Of a DNA stretch of 64,000 nt, positions 1 through 11,202 are shown in pieces. The translations under genes and the position numbers were made by a program. Source of the stretch: Botrytis cinerea B05.10 (taxonomy: Eukaryota > Ascomycota > Leotiomycetes > Helotiales > Sclerotiniaceae). The stretch is from contig NC_037319.1 in assembly GCF_000143535.2 (NCBI RefSeq), forward strand, positions 682,001-746,000, in the 5' to 3' direction. The notes beneath the pieces were generated by a model. That model searched no databases. It was not told the DNA's origin and worked only from the letters and a program-made list of their open reading frames with translations. Position 1 is the stretch's first letter; the number at the start of each line of letters is the position of its first letter.

Positions 1-1
1 T

Positions 2-1230
2 CCAGATCTCGAAGCTTTCAAAGCCTTTCGTGACCTTAATATCAAAAGTCTGCTCTATTATCAAGCAGAACTAGAGAATCTACGCAAGAAGCTACACAAA
101 GCAGAATATGAGGAACATCAACAGGGTGAACAAGATGGCATAACGAAAGCTTCAATGATGGCGATGAATTTAGACTACTATCTTCTACATGCTCGAATGG
201 ATGATAGCAAGTGCAAGTCTAAACAAGTGAAGATAATGAAACAGATCAGAGTAGTTTTGAAAGAATATAGTATGTAATTCAATCTCCCAATTCATGATTC
301 TCATTGCTAATAATATCAATCTCCTCAGATGATGCGTTATTACAATACTCCCAGATTACAGCATTACCGAAAGCAGACCCTTACAATGTGGAAACTCTAA
401 GGACATGGCTCAAGACAGTGGGCAAGGACTGCATCAGTGGGAATGCAGCGTGTATATGGGGCGACTATACAGAGAATGTAGGCGAGGAAAAGCCTTTGAG
501 ATGGCGGTTCGTAAGTATTATGCGTAGCATCTTCTGGCCCGCAGCCCCCAAAGTTGATACTCTCGATCTTATTGTACCTCGGCAAGGTCATACGGTTGAC
601 GGCCTAACTACGTGGGTTGCAAATGAATTTGTCCCATTCTGGCACAGTATCAAACAAGGATTACGGCGAAAGAAGGCGAGAACCGTCTCTGAAGAAAATG
701 GCCTACCCACTACTGAAACAAAGAGCAATTCATTCTTTGAAACAAGCGAATGTTTAAGAAGCCCCAGATTTTGGTTCAATCCTATGAAATCTACCTCTGA
801 TACATCGGAAGGAGATCAAGAGTCAAAAGATAGGTTAGGGCTTACTGTTTACTCCGAAGCACGCATGTTACGTTTCACCTCAGCTATAGCCACTGTAATT
901 GCGTGTTTGTTACCAACCGTCGCCATCGCAGTACTTTCAAGTCTTGAATCTACCAAAGAGCTACTGGGAGTTATTGCGGCATTCACAGCAATCTTTGCTA
1001 TGGGACTTATGTTTTTGACTGATGCGAGTACATCGAGGGTTGAGATATTCACCGCCACCGCCGCGTAAGTTCAGAGATACCTTGAAATTTTCCGGATTGA
1101 AAGACTAACATCATCATACAGCTTTTCCGCCGTCATGGTGGTATTTGTGCAGAATCAAAATGTCTATATAGGCTCGTCTCCAAATATTCCTGGAACTCGA
1201 ATTACGAACGGGACAAATTCAACGAACTGA
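2..1230 (+). CDS. DUF6594-family membrane protein, 5' partial, three exons visible
   Basis: The gene enters from the left edge; the reading frame starts at base 2. Exons are 2-269, 329-1064 and 1122-1230, with introns of 59 bp (GTATGT..CAG) and 57 bp (GTAAGT..CAG); both joins keep frame. The first exon has the FRDLNIKSLLYYQAELENL stretch, typical of the N-terminal helical part of fungal DUF6594 proteins. The second exon ends with hydrophobic segments (about ATVIACLLPTVAIAVLSS and LLGVIAAFTAIFAMGLMF), followed by a loop, SRVEIFTATAA. The third exon adds AFSAVMVVFVQN, the last membrane segment. This C-terminal three-segment pattern is the family hallmark. Function of the family is unknown. The true N-terminus lies outside the window. 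Family call is confident; role cannot be stated. Confidence 0.85.
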
Positions 1231-2399
1231 TAAAATACAGCGTGGCACAAGTGTAAGCACTAAATTTCATTTAACGTGCCTTTAGGATGTTATGCTGATG
1301 AGCTCTAGTTTATTTCCCATGCATGTCTCCACTTTAATGTCGAACAGAGCATGAAGAAACGACCTCAAATTATTATCTGCAGAGACCAATGATTCTAGTT
1401 CCTACAGAGTTAACACTTCGCCTTTTCCCTGCATATATTTCTTGATATACATTTTCATTGTCGGGGATAATTATCATGAATCATGAGTCACGAAGTCACG
1501 AATCACGAAATTTTAATCCAATCAAATACTCCTAAACTTCCGAACCCGAATTTGCCATGAAATATGCCCTGGGAAACGCCCAATGTCGTAGTTACCACTT
1601 TCGGAAGAACATACATTAGCGTTATACCATTCAAACTTTTACCCCTCACCAAGCCCATGCATTGCAAAAATTTCCCACCCATGAACAAGTCTGACATAAG
1701 TAGATATGAGCCTCATTCTGTTCTAGAACATTGATGCTTATATGTAATACAATTTCACATGGTCTAGAGAAGTCCCCAATATTGATCGACACCACACCCC
1801 CTGTCTTTTCTTCCTTTGCTTCGCTCCTGTCTTTCAGACATGCGAACTATTAATATTGCGAACCACAATGCAAGGTGTGGTAATCTTTAAGATTGGTTAT
1901 AAAACTATGAGTGATTAATGATGAGTTGGACGGAAAAAAATGTGGTTGTACAGAAAAGGAGTGCAGGCTGAAGTGATATGTGCTAAGGCTTACATTGGAG
2001 ACTTCTATTGCATGAAAATCGTCAAAAAATCGGGTCAGACTGACGACAAGGCTTCATTTCTGCAGTAAGATAGCACATTGAAAGTTCTTCTGAAGACGAA
2101 GGTTTGGCCCCTCTGATTCCTTTTCGATGCAGCTTTTCAAAATAGATTATGCTCTGGCGTTATAGCTAACGGAGATTTTGAAACTGGTGGAGGATGAGTA
2201 ACAGATCTTACAAGAATGTGGCAGCTTTGATTGATCTACAGCCGCCTCACTGCCTCATTTTAAGATAGCCTGATATGAAATTGCAACGTTTTAAGATACG
2301 TTATCTTGTCATTTTTCCTGATGTCAGAAATTGAGGCTGCCGGCTTGGCTGCTTAATCACTTAATTAATGAGAGTAGCCTTATAGCCTTCTATTTGTTT
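1231..2399. other. Gene-free stretch
   Basis: No coding frame convinces here; the open frames are short and lack splice partners. At about 1478-1510 there is a short imperfect tandem of GTCACGA/ATCACGA units. The right part may include flanking sequence of the decayed minus-strand gene that follows. Confidence 0.5.
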
Positions 2400-3778
2400 C
2401 TACGGATATTTTGACGCTGAATTTCGCTTGGAAAGCCCTTGGTCAATTAGTCTTTTTGGTCAAAGGCAATTCCATTAATACGTCGTTCCTGACGAACTGA
2501 ATCTTCTTCTCCAGATGCAATGATGTCGACCTTATAAATAAGCTTTCCCCACAATACCTGTCGTCAAACACTTTGTTTACATCTTCGCTATCAACCCTAC
2601 TGATTTCATTGTCTTTGCTTGGTTTTGACTTCTCAGCATTCTATTCTTTCTCTCCTCGTGCCTCATTTTCTTCCGTGATGCCGCGGCATTGCATGCTATC
2701 AAGCTCGCTCATATACTCAACAATATCTTTGGCCCAAAAACGAGTGTTTTCATGAGAGCGTCGAGACTTTCTTTGCAGAATAAAAATCGCTTTACACTGA
2801 ATCTGGTGTAGGTGACTCCTGCTCGTTGAGCTAATGCTTTTAGAATATGTATTAATTCGAGGTCCAAGGCATTCTAGCCAATAGTTTGATTGTTCCGTTT
2901 CCTTTGAATAATCAAGAAGGAGAGTAGCTTAGGGCTAGTCTTTCATCCAAAGAATCATTACCGCTGCTAAGAGAATCCTGGTTTTTTCAGTTACATCAAG
3001 AGCCTTACGAATATACCACATTGCGGTTGCACCGAGGCGGCTGTGAACACTGAATGACAATGCCACAGCAGTGATTCTAGCCAGGCTATACTGGTTCATC
3101 ACTGTATCTTGAGTTGAAGATATCAGGCCTCTCCATATCTCCTGCGTAATTTTGATTAAGTGTTGATATTCCCATGCGGATTCAGTACTAACTTCTTCTA
3201 GCTCAAAGTCCTTACGAAGCCGCTAGGTTCCTTTCTCACAGACCAACAGGCAATTGATTTATCATGAATGAAGTTTGTATTTGAAATTCCGGGCAACTTC
3301 AACAAAAATGTTGTTCAATTATCCCGCACCGTCCAAATAGTCTCATCAATCTTCACAAATTCACTAATGGAATAGATGTGACAAGTAGGCCACGTATTAT
3401 TGCTAGATTGGCTCGTTACTCACAACAGTGAAAAGATTGTTGCCAAGTCTAAAAAAGTCGTACTCCCAACGTCCAAGATGTACCTATTTTTTCTCTCCTC
3501 ACAGTTGTCACTAGACAATGCAACTTCACCGTATTCATCACCTCAAAGAATGTTTAAGAATTGGTCGCACTGCTCTTTGATGCTTCGTCTGCGTACGCTC
3601 AAGCCCCTCCTTCTGAAAATCTCAGAGAAGCCCTGGATCTGGAACAACATTCCGATTGTTGTATATCCATAAAGAGCAAAGTTCCATGGTTCAAACCCAA
3701 AATCAAATCATAGAATATCAACAATCCGGACAGAAGTGTTGTTGTATCTCTGTTGACAGAGGACTAGATTTGAGGTCA
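2400..3778 (-). pseudogene. Decayed minus-strand gene, unknown family, broken by C-to-T-type stops
   Basis: Reading the minus strand from an ATG at 3778 gives a protein-like frame (begins MTSNLVLCQQRYNN, later RYILDVGSTTFLDLATIFSL) interrupted by TGA at 3708-3710 and 3543-3545. A 60-bp intron with GTGAGT donor and TTAG acceptor fits at 3364-3423, then the frame continues with EFVKIDETIWTVRD and a TGA at 3315-3317. Near 3200 the frame shifts; after it ESAWEYQHLIKITQEIW and AMWYIRKALDVTEKTRILLAA are open until TAG (2935-2937) and TAA (2929-2931), and coding-like sequence goes on with further TAG and TGA stops to about 2400. Every stop noted can derive from CAG, CAA or CGA by one C-to-T change, as RIP would do. 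I do not recognise the family. The exact 3' end is uncertain. Confidence 0.6.
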
Positions 3779-4942
3779 TCTGATAGATAGATTGAAATAG
3801 GTCCCTGATTTTTCCCGATTTCTAAAATACAATTGAGAGGAAAACTGCTAAGCAGGTTTTGCACACGACAAGAAAGGGGTTTGTGGTCTTATAATCTCAA
3901 CTCAAACGAATAGTGAAATTGATGCACCAGTGTAGTGCTGTTTGAAATGTTTCAATTTTTATTCGGAAAGCTATGCCCAGTCATCTCCATAATACAGACA
4001 TTTATAAGACTGGTGGCACTGATAGCTGGTGAGTCGTGCGCTTGCTGACAACGGCGTTCGGAGATCATATCACAGAATGCTGAGCATTCGTGTTCTGGGT
4101 CGGACCGGCAAAGGGATTTCACTATCAAATCTATGATCTCTGGTCATGAGACTGATAGGTATTGAGATGGTCGAGGCAGGAGAGGATCAGTGGTCGTTCA
4201 TGGTACCGCTAGCGTGCCCCACACCCAAAGCTGAAAGCCGAGTCACGAGAAACAAAAAATCACATGATTTATGGGGAAATCTCCACCACATTCCCGAACC
4301 TGGCAAAACAGAAGTAATGCAGTTTTTTTTTAATTCAGAAGGGCTGACTCTCACTCCAAGACCCCCCTGAGACTCAAATCAATATTGAGTCGATTATGTT
4401 CAAAATTCTACAATCACAAACCCCTAGCTTGAAGCCGGTATGAGTTGTCAATGCTCTCCAAAATTGTACGAAAAATATACAGACGACCAAAAATCTCACA
4501 ATAGTATAGTACTACCAAGATGAGCATCCGACGGCAACCTTTTTCACATAGGGTTGTATTTGTGTGTTGTTTCTCAAAAACCCCTAGATTGCATTATTAC
4601 CCCCTCTTGTCTCACCCAAGAGCGATGCACTTTGAATTCAGCTACCGCCATTTGAGCCCTTTCAGGTCTCAAACGGGCTGAATAAATGCACTCGAGGACC
4701 AATCCAGTGTGTATCGGCAAGAAAATCTTCATCGGTGAGTATTTATCTGCAAGCCAAGTATGAGCCAAGAATTTATCTTATGTAATAGGATGTGGCTGAA
4801 GGTCGTTGTCTTATGGTATGCATGTAAATTCCTCCCTTGTCCAATAGCTCCGGAGGAATCGTTGTTTAATTTAACTAAAAAATCATTCTTGACATCCGAT
4901 GTTTACATAGCAAATTAACAACTGGGCTTATACCATTTCGAA
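3779..4942. other. Gene-free stretch before the TNT-domain gene
   Basis: Open frames here are short and unlike proteins. A short phrase AACCCCTAG recurs (about 4419 and 4579). Nothing else can be supported. Confidence 0.45.
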
Positions 4943-4950
4943 TATAAATA
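4943..4950 (+). promoter_or_regulatory. TATA-box candidate for the TNT-domain gene
   Basis: TATAAATA lies about 120 bp before the ATG at 5070, followed by a pyrimidine-rich stretch (CTTACCTCACC, CTTCCACC) typical of fungal core promoters and transcript leaders. Confidence 0.5.
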
Positions 4951-5069
4951 TATGCGATGGCTGCCTCTCACTTACCTCACCTAGTTCCTCTGTTATATAT
5001 CTTCCACCATCGTTGAGGTTCAAACATATCCGCAGTAGCCTTGGTAATCATCATTTGCTGTTCCAAATC

Positions 5070-6091
5070 ATGAAGCTACAACTTGCTTTTCTTGCTGGTG
5101 TCATCGCGATTAGCAATGCATCTCCTCATGTAAGTCAACTATGCCCTAGCTATTGCACACAGATGCTAATTCAACTCAGCCCACATCAGTGAAAGGTCGT
5201 CATTTTGACGAGCCTGGCAATCCAGATCAACCCGATCAACCATATGGATGTAACTGTACTGGTACAACTCCAGGCCCGCTGCCATCTTCCGCTCAATACA
5301 TTTGCTATGACTGGAGACTTGGGCCAAAAACACTTCCAAAATATCTTCCTCTCTCCAGCGAGCTATCATCTTATGATAGATTTGATGGACTAACACCCGG
5401 AGAATTTATCAAAACCTGGTGGGATCCCGAACTCAATCCTCCATATGGGAGCTTCAGATATCCGGGTGATGTAACGCCGGGGGACCAAGGCTTTTCAATC
5501 GACATAAATGGAAAACCCATCAGCGGATTTGTAGAACTACCACCAAACACCTACTTAGATAGATTTGGAAAAGAGACTGGTTTGTTCCGCACCCTCTATC
5601 TCTGTGAAAGATTGTTGGCGGCTAACACAAATAGGCATGTTTTTATCCTCCGCGGATACGCCATATTCCCAACGATCCCTTCCGCCTTCGAATCTCAATA
5701 ATCGACCTGATGATCCAGGATTCCCTAACGACTATCATGTCTACCGAACTACCCAAAAGCTGATATTAAATGCTGGACCTATCGCTCCTGTAAGTATCTT
5801 CGGCTCTTGGTCATCACAATTCCCTACATGGAGATTCAGGATCATAATATTGTTACCACATCATCTCTCTATTTCATGATATTGCTTTTGTTCCAGCTTT
5901 CACAACACAAACCTTTGACAAAAACTCATGCTGACTCTACAATTTCACAGTGGTTTGGCCAGCCGGGACTTGGAACACAATTCTATTCTGGTCCTCGGAC
6001 CATTGCGGACTTGATAGGCAATAAAACCTTAGAAAGAGTCGATCCTTCTGTTTTGATCTCCAATAGACAGCAACAAGGCTGTGGCTACTAG
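5070..6091 (+). CDS. Secreted TNT-domain protein, probable NAD glycohydrolase
   Basis: Four exons: 5070-5129, 5180-5579, 5635-5789 and 5951-6091. Introns are 50 bp (GTAAGT, branch-like GCTAAT, CAG), 55 bp (GTTTGT..TAG) and 161 bp (GTAAGT, CTGAC, CAG); all joins keep frame. The first 20 residues are a signal peptide (KLQLAFLAGVIAIS core). The body has the order seen in fungal TNT-fold NADases: a Cys-containing N-terminal part, YDRFDGLTPGEF, a GFSID strand, LDRFG, TPYSQRSLPP, YHVYR and, in the last exon, WFGQPGLGTQF with LERVD near the end. In characterised fungal members this secreted domain hydrolyses NAD+ to nicotinamide and ADP-ribose; it shares its fold with the mycobacterial NADase TNT. 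The Gln of the WFGQ block matches the position generally considered catalytic. The gene looks intact. Six Cys or so suggest disulphides. Whether it is active, and on what target, is inference. Confidence 0.85.
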
Positions 6092-6649
6092 ACGTACTTG
6101 AATGCGTAGAGAAAATTTCGGCGATTTTAGCTATTTTTCTTCGCTGTCGATTTTTATGGAACTAATTTAATTATAATACTTATCAACGATGAAGGATTAG
6201 TCTCGCAGTATAAGCTGACTCTGAGGTTTTTGCAATAGCTACTTTCACTTCATTCATTGCTTTCCCATGTTTGAAGAGAGGCTCTTGTTGTGCACGCACC
6301 TCACCTTGAAATTTGCAATTGTTGTGAGCATGATCCGTGTTTGTAGGCTGATTCCAAATAGCCCGCGTTAAAATGGAATAGAAATCTTATCATGTGTGCC
6401 TGGCCAACACATACGAGCGTGCTTATTGTACTGTTTCCCAGTTCTATGAAAGGTCAAAAAAAAGTGTACAATCTCTAGATAGGCGGCTGATCTGAGACAA
6501 TCAATCAGTTACAGTTAGTATAAAAAAAATTCTCCATACGTATTATCTAAACAAGCTTATTCATTCATTAATAGTATACAAGCCGATAGCTTACCGTTCA
6601 GTCCTTCTATTCCAGTTCTTCATCAGACTGAAGGGGAATTCGTGGTGAT
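6092..6649. other. Intergenic, convergent 3' ends
   Basis: Lies between the ends of the TNT-domain gene (+) and the small minus-strand gene. It holds only AT-rich probable 3' untranslated sequence; no further gene is seen. Confidence 0.5.
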
Positions 6650-7122
6650 TTATAGATTTCCTGCGAGAAAGTTTTCTTCGGTCTTCTTTTGAGAGATTCG
6701 GTGACAAGTAGAATAATTACTCTTCTTCTTTGCGAAGAAATAGTAGAATTCCTCATCTGCGAGAACGTCACAGAATTCTTGCGATAGTGGGGAACACCTT
6801 ACATAAAATTCAGAGAGCTGCTGGACAAGATAGGTGCATAACACTTGATGGATGCCCATCTTACTAATCTAGAATATTAATGAATTCTGTCTCAAGATTT
6901 ATTTATCGCTGAGAGCAACAAAGATGGAAATGTTCACTCACACACCTTTTGATACGCAAAATTTGATTGAACTGTTCTTCTGGCACTTCTTGAGGTGCCA
7001 TCTTTTCCCCACACTACTAGATTACATGTGAATGAATAGATAGATGACTCTGAATTGGCTACAATGTATCTACTTGAAGCAATCGCGACGCAGCCACTGA
7101 TTAAAGGTTGTTGTTGGTGCAT
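6650..7122 (-). CDS. Small two-exon gene, about 128 aa, unknown function
   Basis: Exon 1 is 6946-7122 starting at the ATG of MHQQQPLISGC; exon 2 is 6650-6859. The 86-bp intron between them has a GTGTGT donor and an AG acceptor, and the join leaves both reading frames open and in phase. The first exon contains IYSFTCNLVVWGKDGTSRS and the second has Cys- and Phe/Tyr-rich text such as SEFYVRCSPLSQEF and EEFYYFFAKKKS, which reads like folded protein rather than random sequence. No signal peptide or membrane segment is seen. The gene might be longer at its 5' end. I do not recognise the family; it may be lineage-specific or a fragment. Confidence 0.45.
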
Positions 7123-7857
7123 ATCCAATGCTGATAAATTCAAAACTTTAGAATCAATTCACGCGGAAACTCTCTCGAGAGAAAGACCATGGTGAATCTT
7201 GTAGCCGTGATGGGTGTCTCGGGAGCTCTAGAAGACCTCATTTATGCCACCAAACGATTTGAATTGCTCTCTATATATACAATGAGGATTTTATGAAAAC
7301 AAAGCTAATTCGCTTACTCCAAGCTCAATGTTGAGTATTAAGAAGCCGAAATGAAGGGAGTAGTACAGCAGCTGAGACTTATTGCATCACTTCGCGCTAA
7401 TCAACTTAAGCGAATCTTTGCCTCCAGTCCCTTGGCACTTATAATTTCTTCTACTCTTTAGACTTAATACTTGACTTCTTCAACTAGCTTTCTGTATAAC
7501 TAAAGATACCGTTGTTATTTCATTGCGTAATACGACCTTTTTTTTGGACTGCGATACAAATTCCGTCAATTCTTCAGAAGTTCATTCCCGGTTTTCTGTC
7601 CACTTGCACCATTTAAATTCTGGTTCGAACTTCAAGTACAAATTCGCGCTCTCATATCTCATAATCACTAAAAACTTGGTAAGCCATCACGAATGTAGCA
7701 TTCGGATGTATATCTTTACCTGTTGAGAGGGTGGGAGTTGCTCTCAAACGTCTAGGGATCTTGGCCATTGAGAGATACTAACACCCACTCAAACCATCAA
7801 CAATGGTAACACATTATATCAGAGATCCACTAATCGATTAAAAATCTAGTTATCAAA
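7123..7857. other. Divergent intergenic region
   Basis: Separates the small minus-strand gene from the first F-box-like gene and should hold both promoters. It has pyrimidine-rich tracts near 7430-7560 but no motif I would name. Confidence 0.4.
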
Positions 7858-9744
7858 ATGGACAACGAAACAACCGAGAGAAGTTCCCAGTGTAATGGCA
7901 TCGTGAGCCCTTGTCAAGAAGCACCTGTCGAACTTCTCGGCACCGGCCCAACGAATCAAGATCTTCTCGAAAATTTCGAAATCACAGGTACAGAATACGA
8001 TGATATACTCGAATCCAAGAGTACAGCCCCAACAGTGTCATCATACCATGGTATTCCTGCAGCCTTGAGCCATGAGATGGCAAAATTTCTTTCCAACGAC
8101 CAGCTAGCCAAGTTAAAAGACCTCCTCCAGACACATTTGCCTTCCCCAGTCGGCAACCCAGAGATACCTGTTGAAGGATGCCCACTTCTCAATGTGCTGA
8201 ACCTGGACTGCCGCAGGCTGATCTGGAAGCGTTTGCTGCTGAACCCACTTCTTGGGGAGAGTTTTGCCATCGACGATGATCAGGCCAGCTTCGGGTTGTT
8301 CCCCACGATCTTAAGAATTAATAGTCAGATTTATAATGAGGGCATGAATATCCTCTATGGCAGCAACAAATTCTTGATTGGGTGCATGCCGTACAAGCCA
8401 TATTCCTTGGCCGATTGGTACCCCAAATCGTGCGCTTTGACCAGGGCCAAGCACCTTAATTACACATATGACAACGTATTAGAAAGTCAGAACAGCGTTA
8501 TTCCAGCTGCAAGATATGTTCAGCACTGGAAGATTTTGATCAGTGCTGTTGTCCCTCCACCATACGCAACAGAGAAGGAACTCTTGTATCTGTGTCAAAA
8601 AATTTATATGGCCAACATTCAATCACTAGAAGTGTTGATCATCCCACGCGGCATTGAAAGAGGCTGGAATGAGAGCGATAACTATGTAAATGAGGATCAG
8701 CTCGCGATCAATCTGTCACCACTTGAACGTCTTCGGAATGTTCAGCAAGTCGTCATCCGGTCTGCAGAGTTTCACGAGATTCCGGGTTTCGCATTCGATA
8801 AGAAACTTGCGGATGAGCTCATACCAATCTTGCCCGACGCATTTGATGAGCTGCGGCTCATTGACCTTATTCAGGGTGACTCGGAGGTTGAGACAATTGC
8901 GGAGATGTACAAAAGTCTTCTCGCCTACGCCCAAGCCTACGAACGATTGAAGACCTTTCAGTTATCAATGGACATGAATGACATGAATGACATAAAAGAA
9001 ATGCCAGACCGGGGGTACAGCTTTGAACCCACCAAGGATGTTGCCATCTCTGATCTATACATCAATCCATTCAAGGCCAGCTCTCATCCTGTCGAAAGAG
9101 CAATCAGTGCAGCCAAGACTTCAATGTTTCAGGATAAGATAAATGATTTCAAAACCAATCGTTCCATTTTAATTCAGTACTTGGAGCCCCAGTACCAGAC
9201 CATTGAAGCTGCATTCAAGAACTTGGTCGATTATATCAAACCCCATAATATGTCATATGGGTTCTTCCAGTGCCCTTCATTTATCCACACGAATGAAGAT
9301 GAATATGAAGATGGAATCGCCTCGTACAATGATATTGCCACACAAGCTTTGGTCTTGCTAGAAGACTATGCTGCTAGCTTCAAGCGTAAGTTAGAGCCGG
9401 CTACAAAGGTTGAGATACGAAAGTATAAGTCTCTTTTCAATACCCTCTATGACGATCTTCCACGCGAACGACTCATGAAGCTATGCGAGATGGCTTATGA
9501 GAAGCAATGGTGGAGTCAATTCATTGAAAGTTATAGGGAGGCTGTAAATGATATGGATTCTCAATATCTTGCGATTCGACAGGCTCGAAAGAAGTTGTAT
9601 GCGTGGGATCTTCAGGCAACCGTACGGGAAGTGGATGTGAAGGCTATGCTTTCCGATGAGGTGATTAATTGGGACGTATGTGAACCAGACTTGGAGTCAA
9701 TGAGGCGTGGCGCAGATACCGCTCTTATGGAGGGCATGAAGTAG
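7858..9744 (+). CDS. F-box-like expanded-family protein, paralogue 1 (628 aa)
   Basis: A single-exon gene. After a loose N-terminal 100 residues comes the family core: an F-box-like helix pair (about 110-130, LLNVLNLDCRRLIWKRLLLNP), the turn LLGESF, then FPTILRINSQIYNEGMNILYG (about 147-167), which in this kind of fungal protein follows the F-box-like part. The C-terminal half is helical and ends in the shared signature DMDSQYLAIRQARKKLYAWDL (about residues 560-580). In fungi, F-box and related 2EXR-like proteins with this ILRVCKQ..EG..ILYG phrase are usually of unknown role, possibly SCF ubiquitin-ligase adaptors. Compared with paralogue 2 the C-terminal signature is nearly identical. The F-box assignment is by pattern, not by measured similarity. 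Confidence 0.8.
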   Translation: MDNETTERSSQCNGIVSPCQEAPVELLGTGPTNQDLLENFEITGTEYDDILESKSTAPTVSSYHGIPAALSHEMAKFLSNDQLAKLKDLLQTHLPSPVGNPEIPVEGCPLLNVLNLDCRRLIWKRLLLNPLLGESFAIDDDQASFGLFPTILRINSQIYNEGMNILYGSNKFLIGCMPYKPYSLADWYPKSCALTRAKHLNYTYDNVLESQNSVIPAARYVQHWKILISAVVPPPYATEKELLYLCQKIYMANIQSLEVLIIPRGIERGWNESDNYVNEDQLAINLSPLERLRNVQQVVIRSAEFHEIPGFAFDKKLADELIPILPDAFDELRLIDLIQGDSEVETIAEMYKSLLAYAQAYERLKTFQLSMDMNDMNDIKEMPDRGYSFEPTKDVAISDLYINPFKASSHPVERAISAAKTSMFQDKINDFKTNRSILIQYLEPQYQTIEAAFKNLVDYIKPHNMSYGFFQCPSFIHTNEDEYEDGIASYNDIATQALVLLEDYAASFKRKLEPATKVEIRKYKSLFNTLYDDLPRERLMKLCEMAYEKQWWSQFIESYREAVNDMDSQYLAIRQARKKLYAWDLQATVREVDVKAMLSDEVINWDVCEPDLESMRRGADTALMEGMK

Positions 9745-11202
9745 ACCATGAATACGATAATTATAGCGATAGCTATGGCAATGGTTGGCCCTCTGCAGAT
9801 AGAGGACATCTTCCATCTAAACCCACTTTAAGAGCAGTCAAAAAATGCAGAGGTCTGATAAAGGGTTGTTTAGACAGATAACGTGGGGATTTTGTGAGGG
9901 ACATCAAATATTGATGATCACTATAGCTAGCGATGCTTGGGTAGTGTTTTCAGTCCGACTGTATATTATTAGATTTCATTTCAAAACTTAAGGTAGATTC
10001 TGTGAGCAAAAATGAAACTCATTGATCTCAATATTACCACAGTTCTCTTCCTTATGTGAAGTTGACTTTATGGGGAGCCGAAAAGTACACATCTGTGAAC
10101 ATAAAGAGCCATTAGGGGCTTACATTTGGTCAAATTTGATATCCTTACTTGCACAGCAATTTTAAAAACTAATACTAGGATCTCAAATATTTCCGACATG
10201 CGATATTACTATTTTCTGAGTGAACTGAATTGTTTAATCAACGATGATAGAGCTTCTGGGCCCAGTTCGCTGAGAAAGAAAGACCTAATCAAGATCAAAC
10301 CATGTGAACTGCTCGTGATGGAATGATGACGTGACAATTCATGACCGAGTTTAAAACTGAGATTCTTAAGTGAAGTGAAGTGACAAGAAGTGATAGTCTA
10401 GCGTGTGCACAAAACTCTCGAGGCATGTCAAGGTATGGGTAAAGAATTATATTGTACCATAAGGGTAGAAGAGCTATGGAAGAGTGAGGCCCTAGGTATT
10501 TATAGGAAGTAGGGCACGCTAGTAGGCCGTGCCTAAGGTACGAAGGTAACTACAGAATATGTAGTTGGCGATGTGATAGTATTTGAATATAAAAATTAAG
10601 AAAGCTAATTCTTGATTTCTCTTATTAAAAGTATATTAAATGGATAATTAAGAAAATATACTGTGATTCTAATAAAAGCTTCAGATTATTTTTAACTGTT
10701 TTATTCCAAAATTTATAAAAATAAGTAATTTCGCATCGGGCTGACTATAGCACATTTAGGAAACGGCCGATTAGACCCTTTAAAAGAACTTCGTGTATAT
10801 CAGCCAATCAAAAAAGCGAAATGTCCAGAAGTGGGTCGATGTACACACTAGACTAGTGAAGTGAATACCCGGCGGTATTCTGATAGTATCTGGGAGGGTT
10901 AGTTTTATTAATACAGAGCCTTCTCACTAGCGTAATCTTATTTTTCAGTACAATTTGAAAATAGTCCTTGAGCTTCGCCTTCCGCGACCAAAACCACATA
11001 TCAAACGTGTTTCTTCTCTACTTCTCTCCAATTCATTTGACAACTTTTGAGTAAATTTCAAGATCAAACCACCGTAAGTACTGCCATATCGTTCCATTAA
11101 AGTGTTGTAGCTATCTCAAGTATTTGTTTCCAAGTATTATCGAGATAGAAAATTAATCATGAATTTGTTCTACAAGACTGACAGCTGATTTAGTCCTACA
11201 CA
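9745..11202. other. Intergenic between paralogues 1 and 2
   Basis: Holds the 3' region of paralogue 1, a possible decayed LTR fragment (listed separately), an AT-rich patch at about 10570-10730, and the pyrimidine-rich leader of paralogue 2 (about 10990-11060). No gene is supported. Confidence 0.5.
10360..10735. repeat. Possible decayed solo LTR or other transposon relic
   Basis: Between two normal genes the composition changes: short direct repeats GTGAAGTGAAGTGA, a TATA-like TATTTATAGG followed by the GC-containing AGGGCACGCTAGTAGGCCGTGCC, and then an AT-rich tail. This resembles an LTR promoter region but no second copy is visible in the window, so the call is weak. Confidence 0.25.

Noticed and set aside
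4146..4370. 74-codon frame with MRLIGIEMVEAGEDQWSF
   Set aside because: Isolated, with a phenylalanine run from poly-T and no homologous feel; likely chance.
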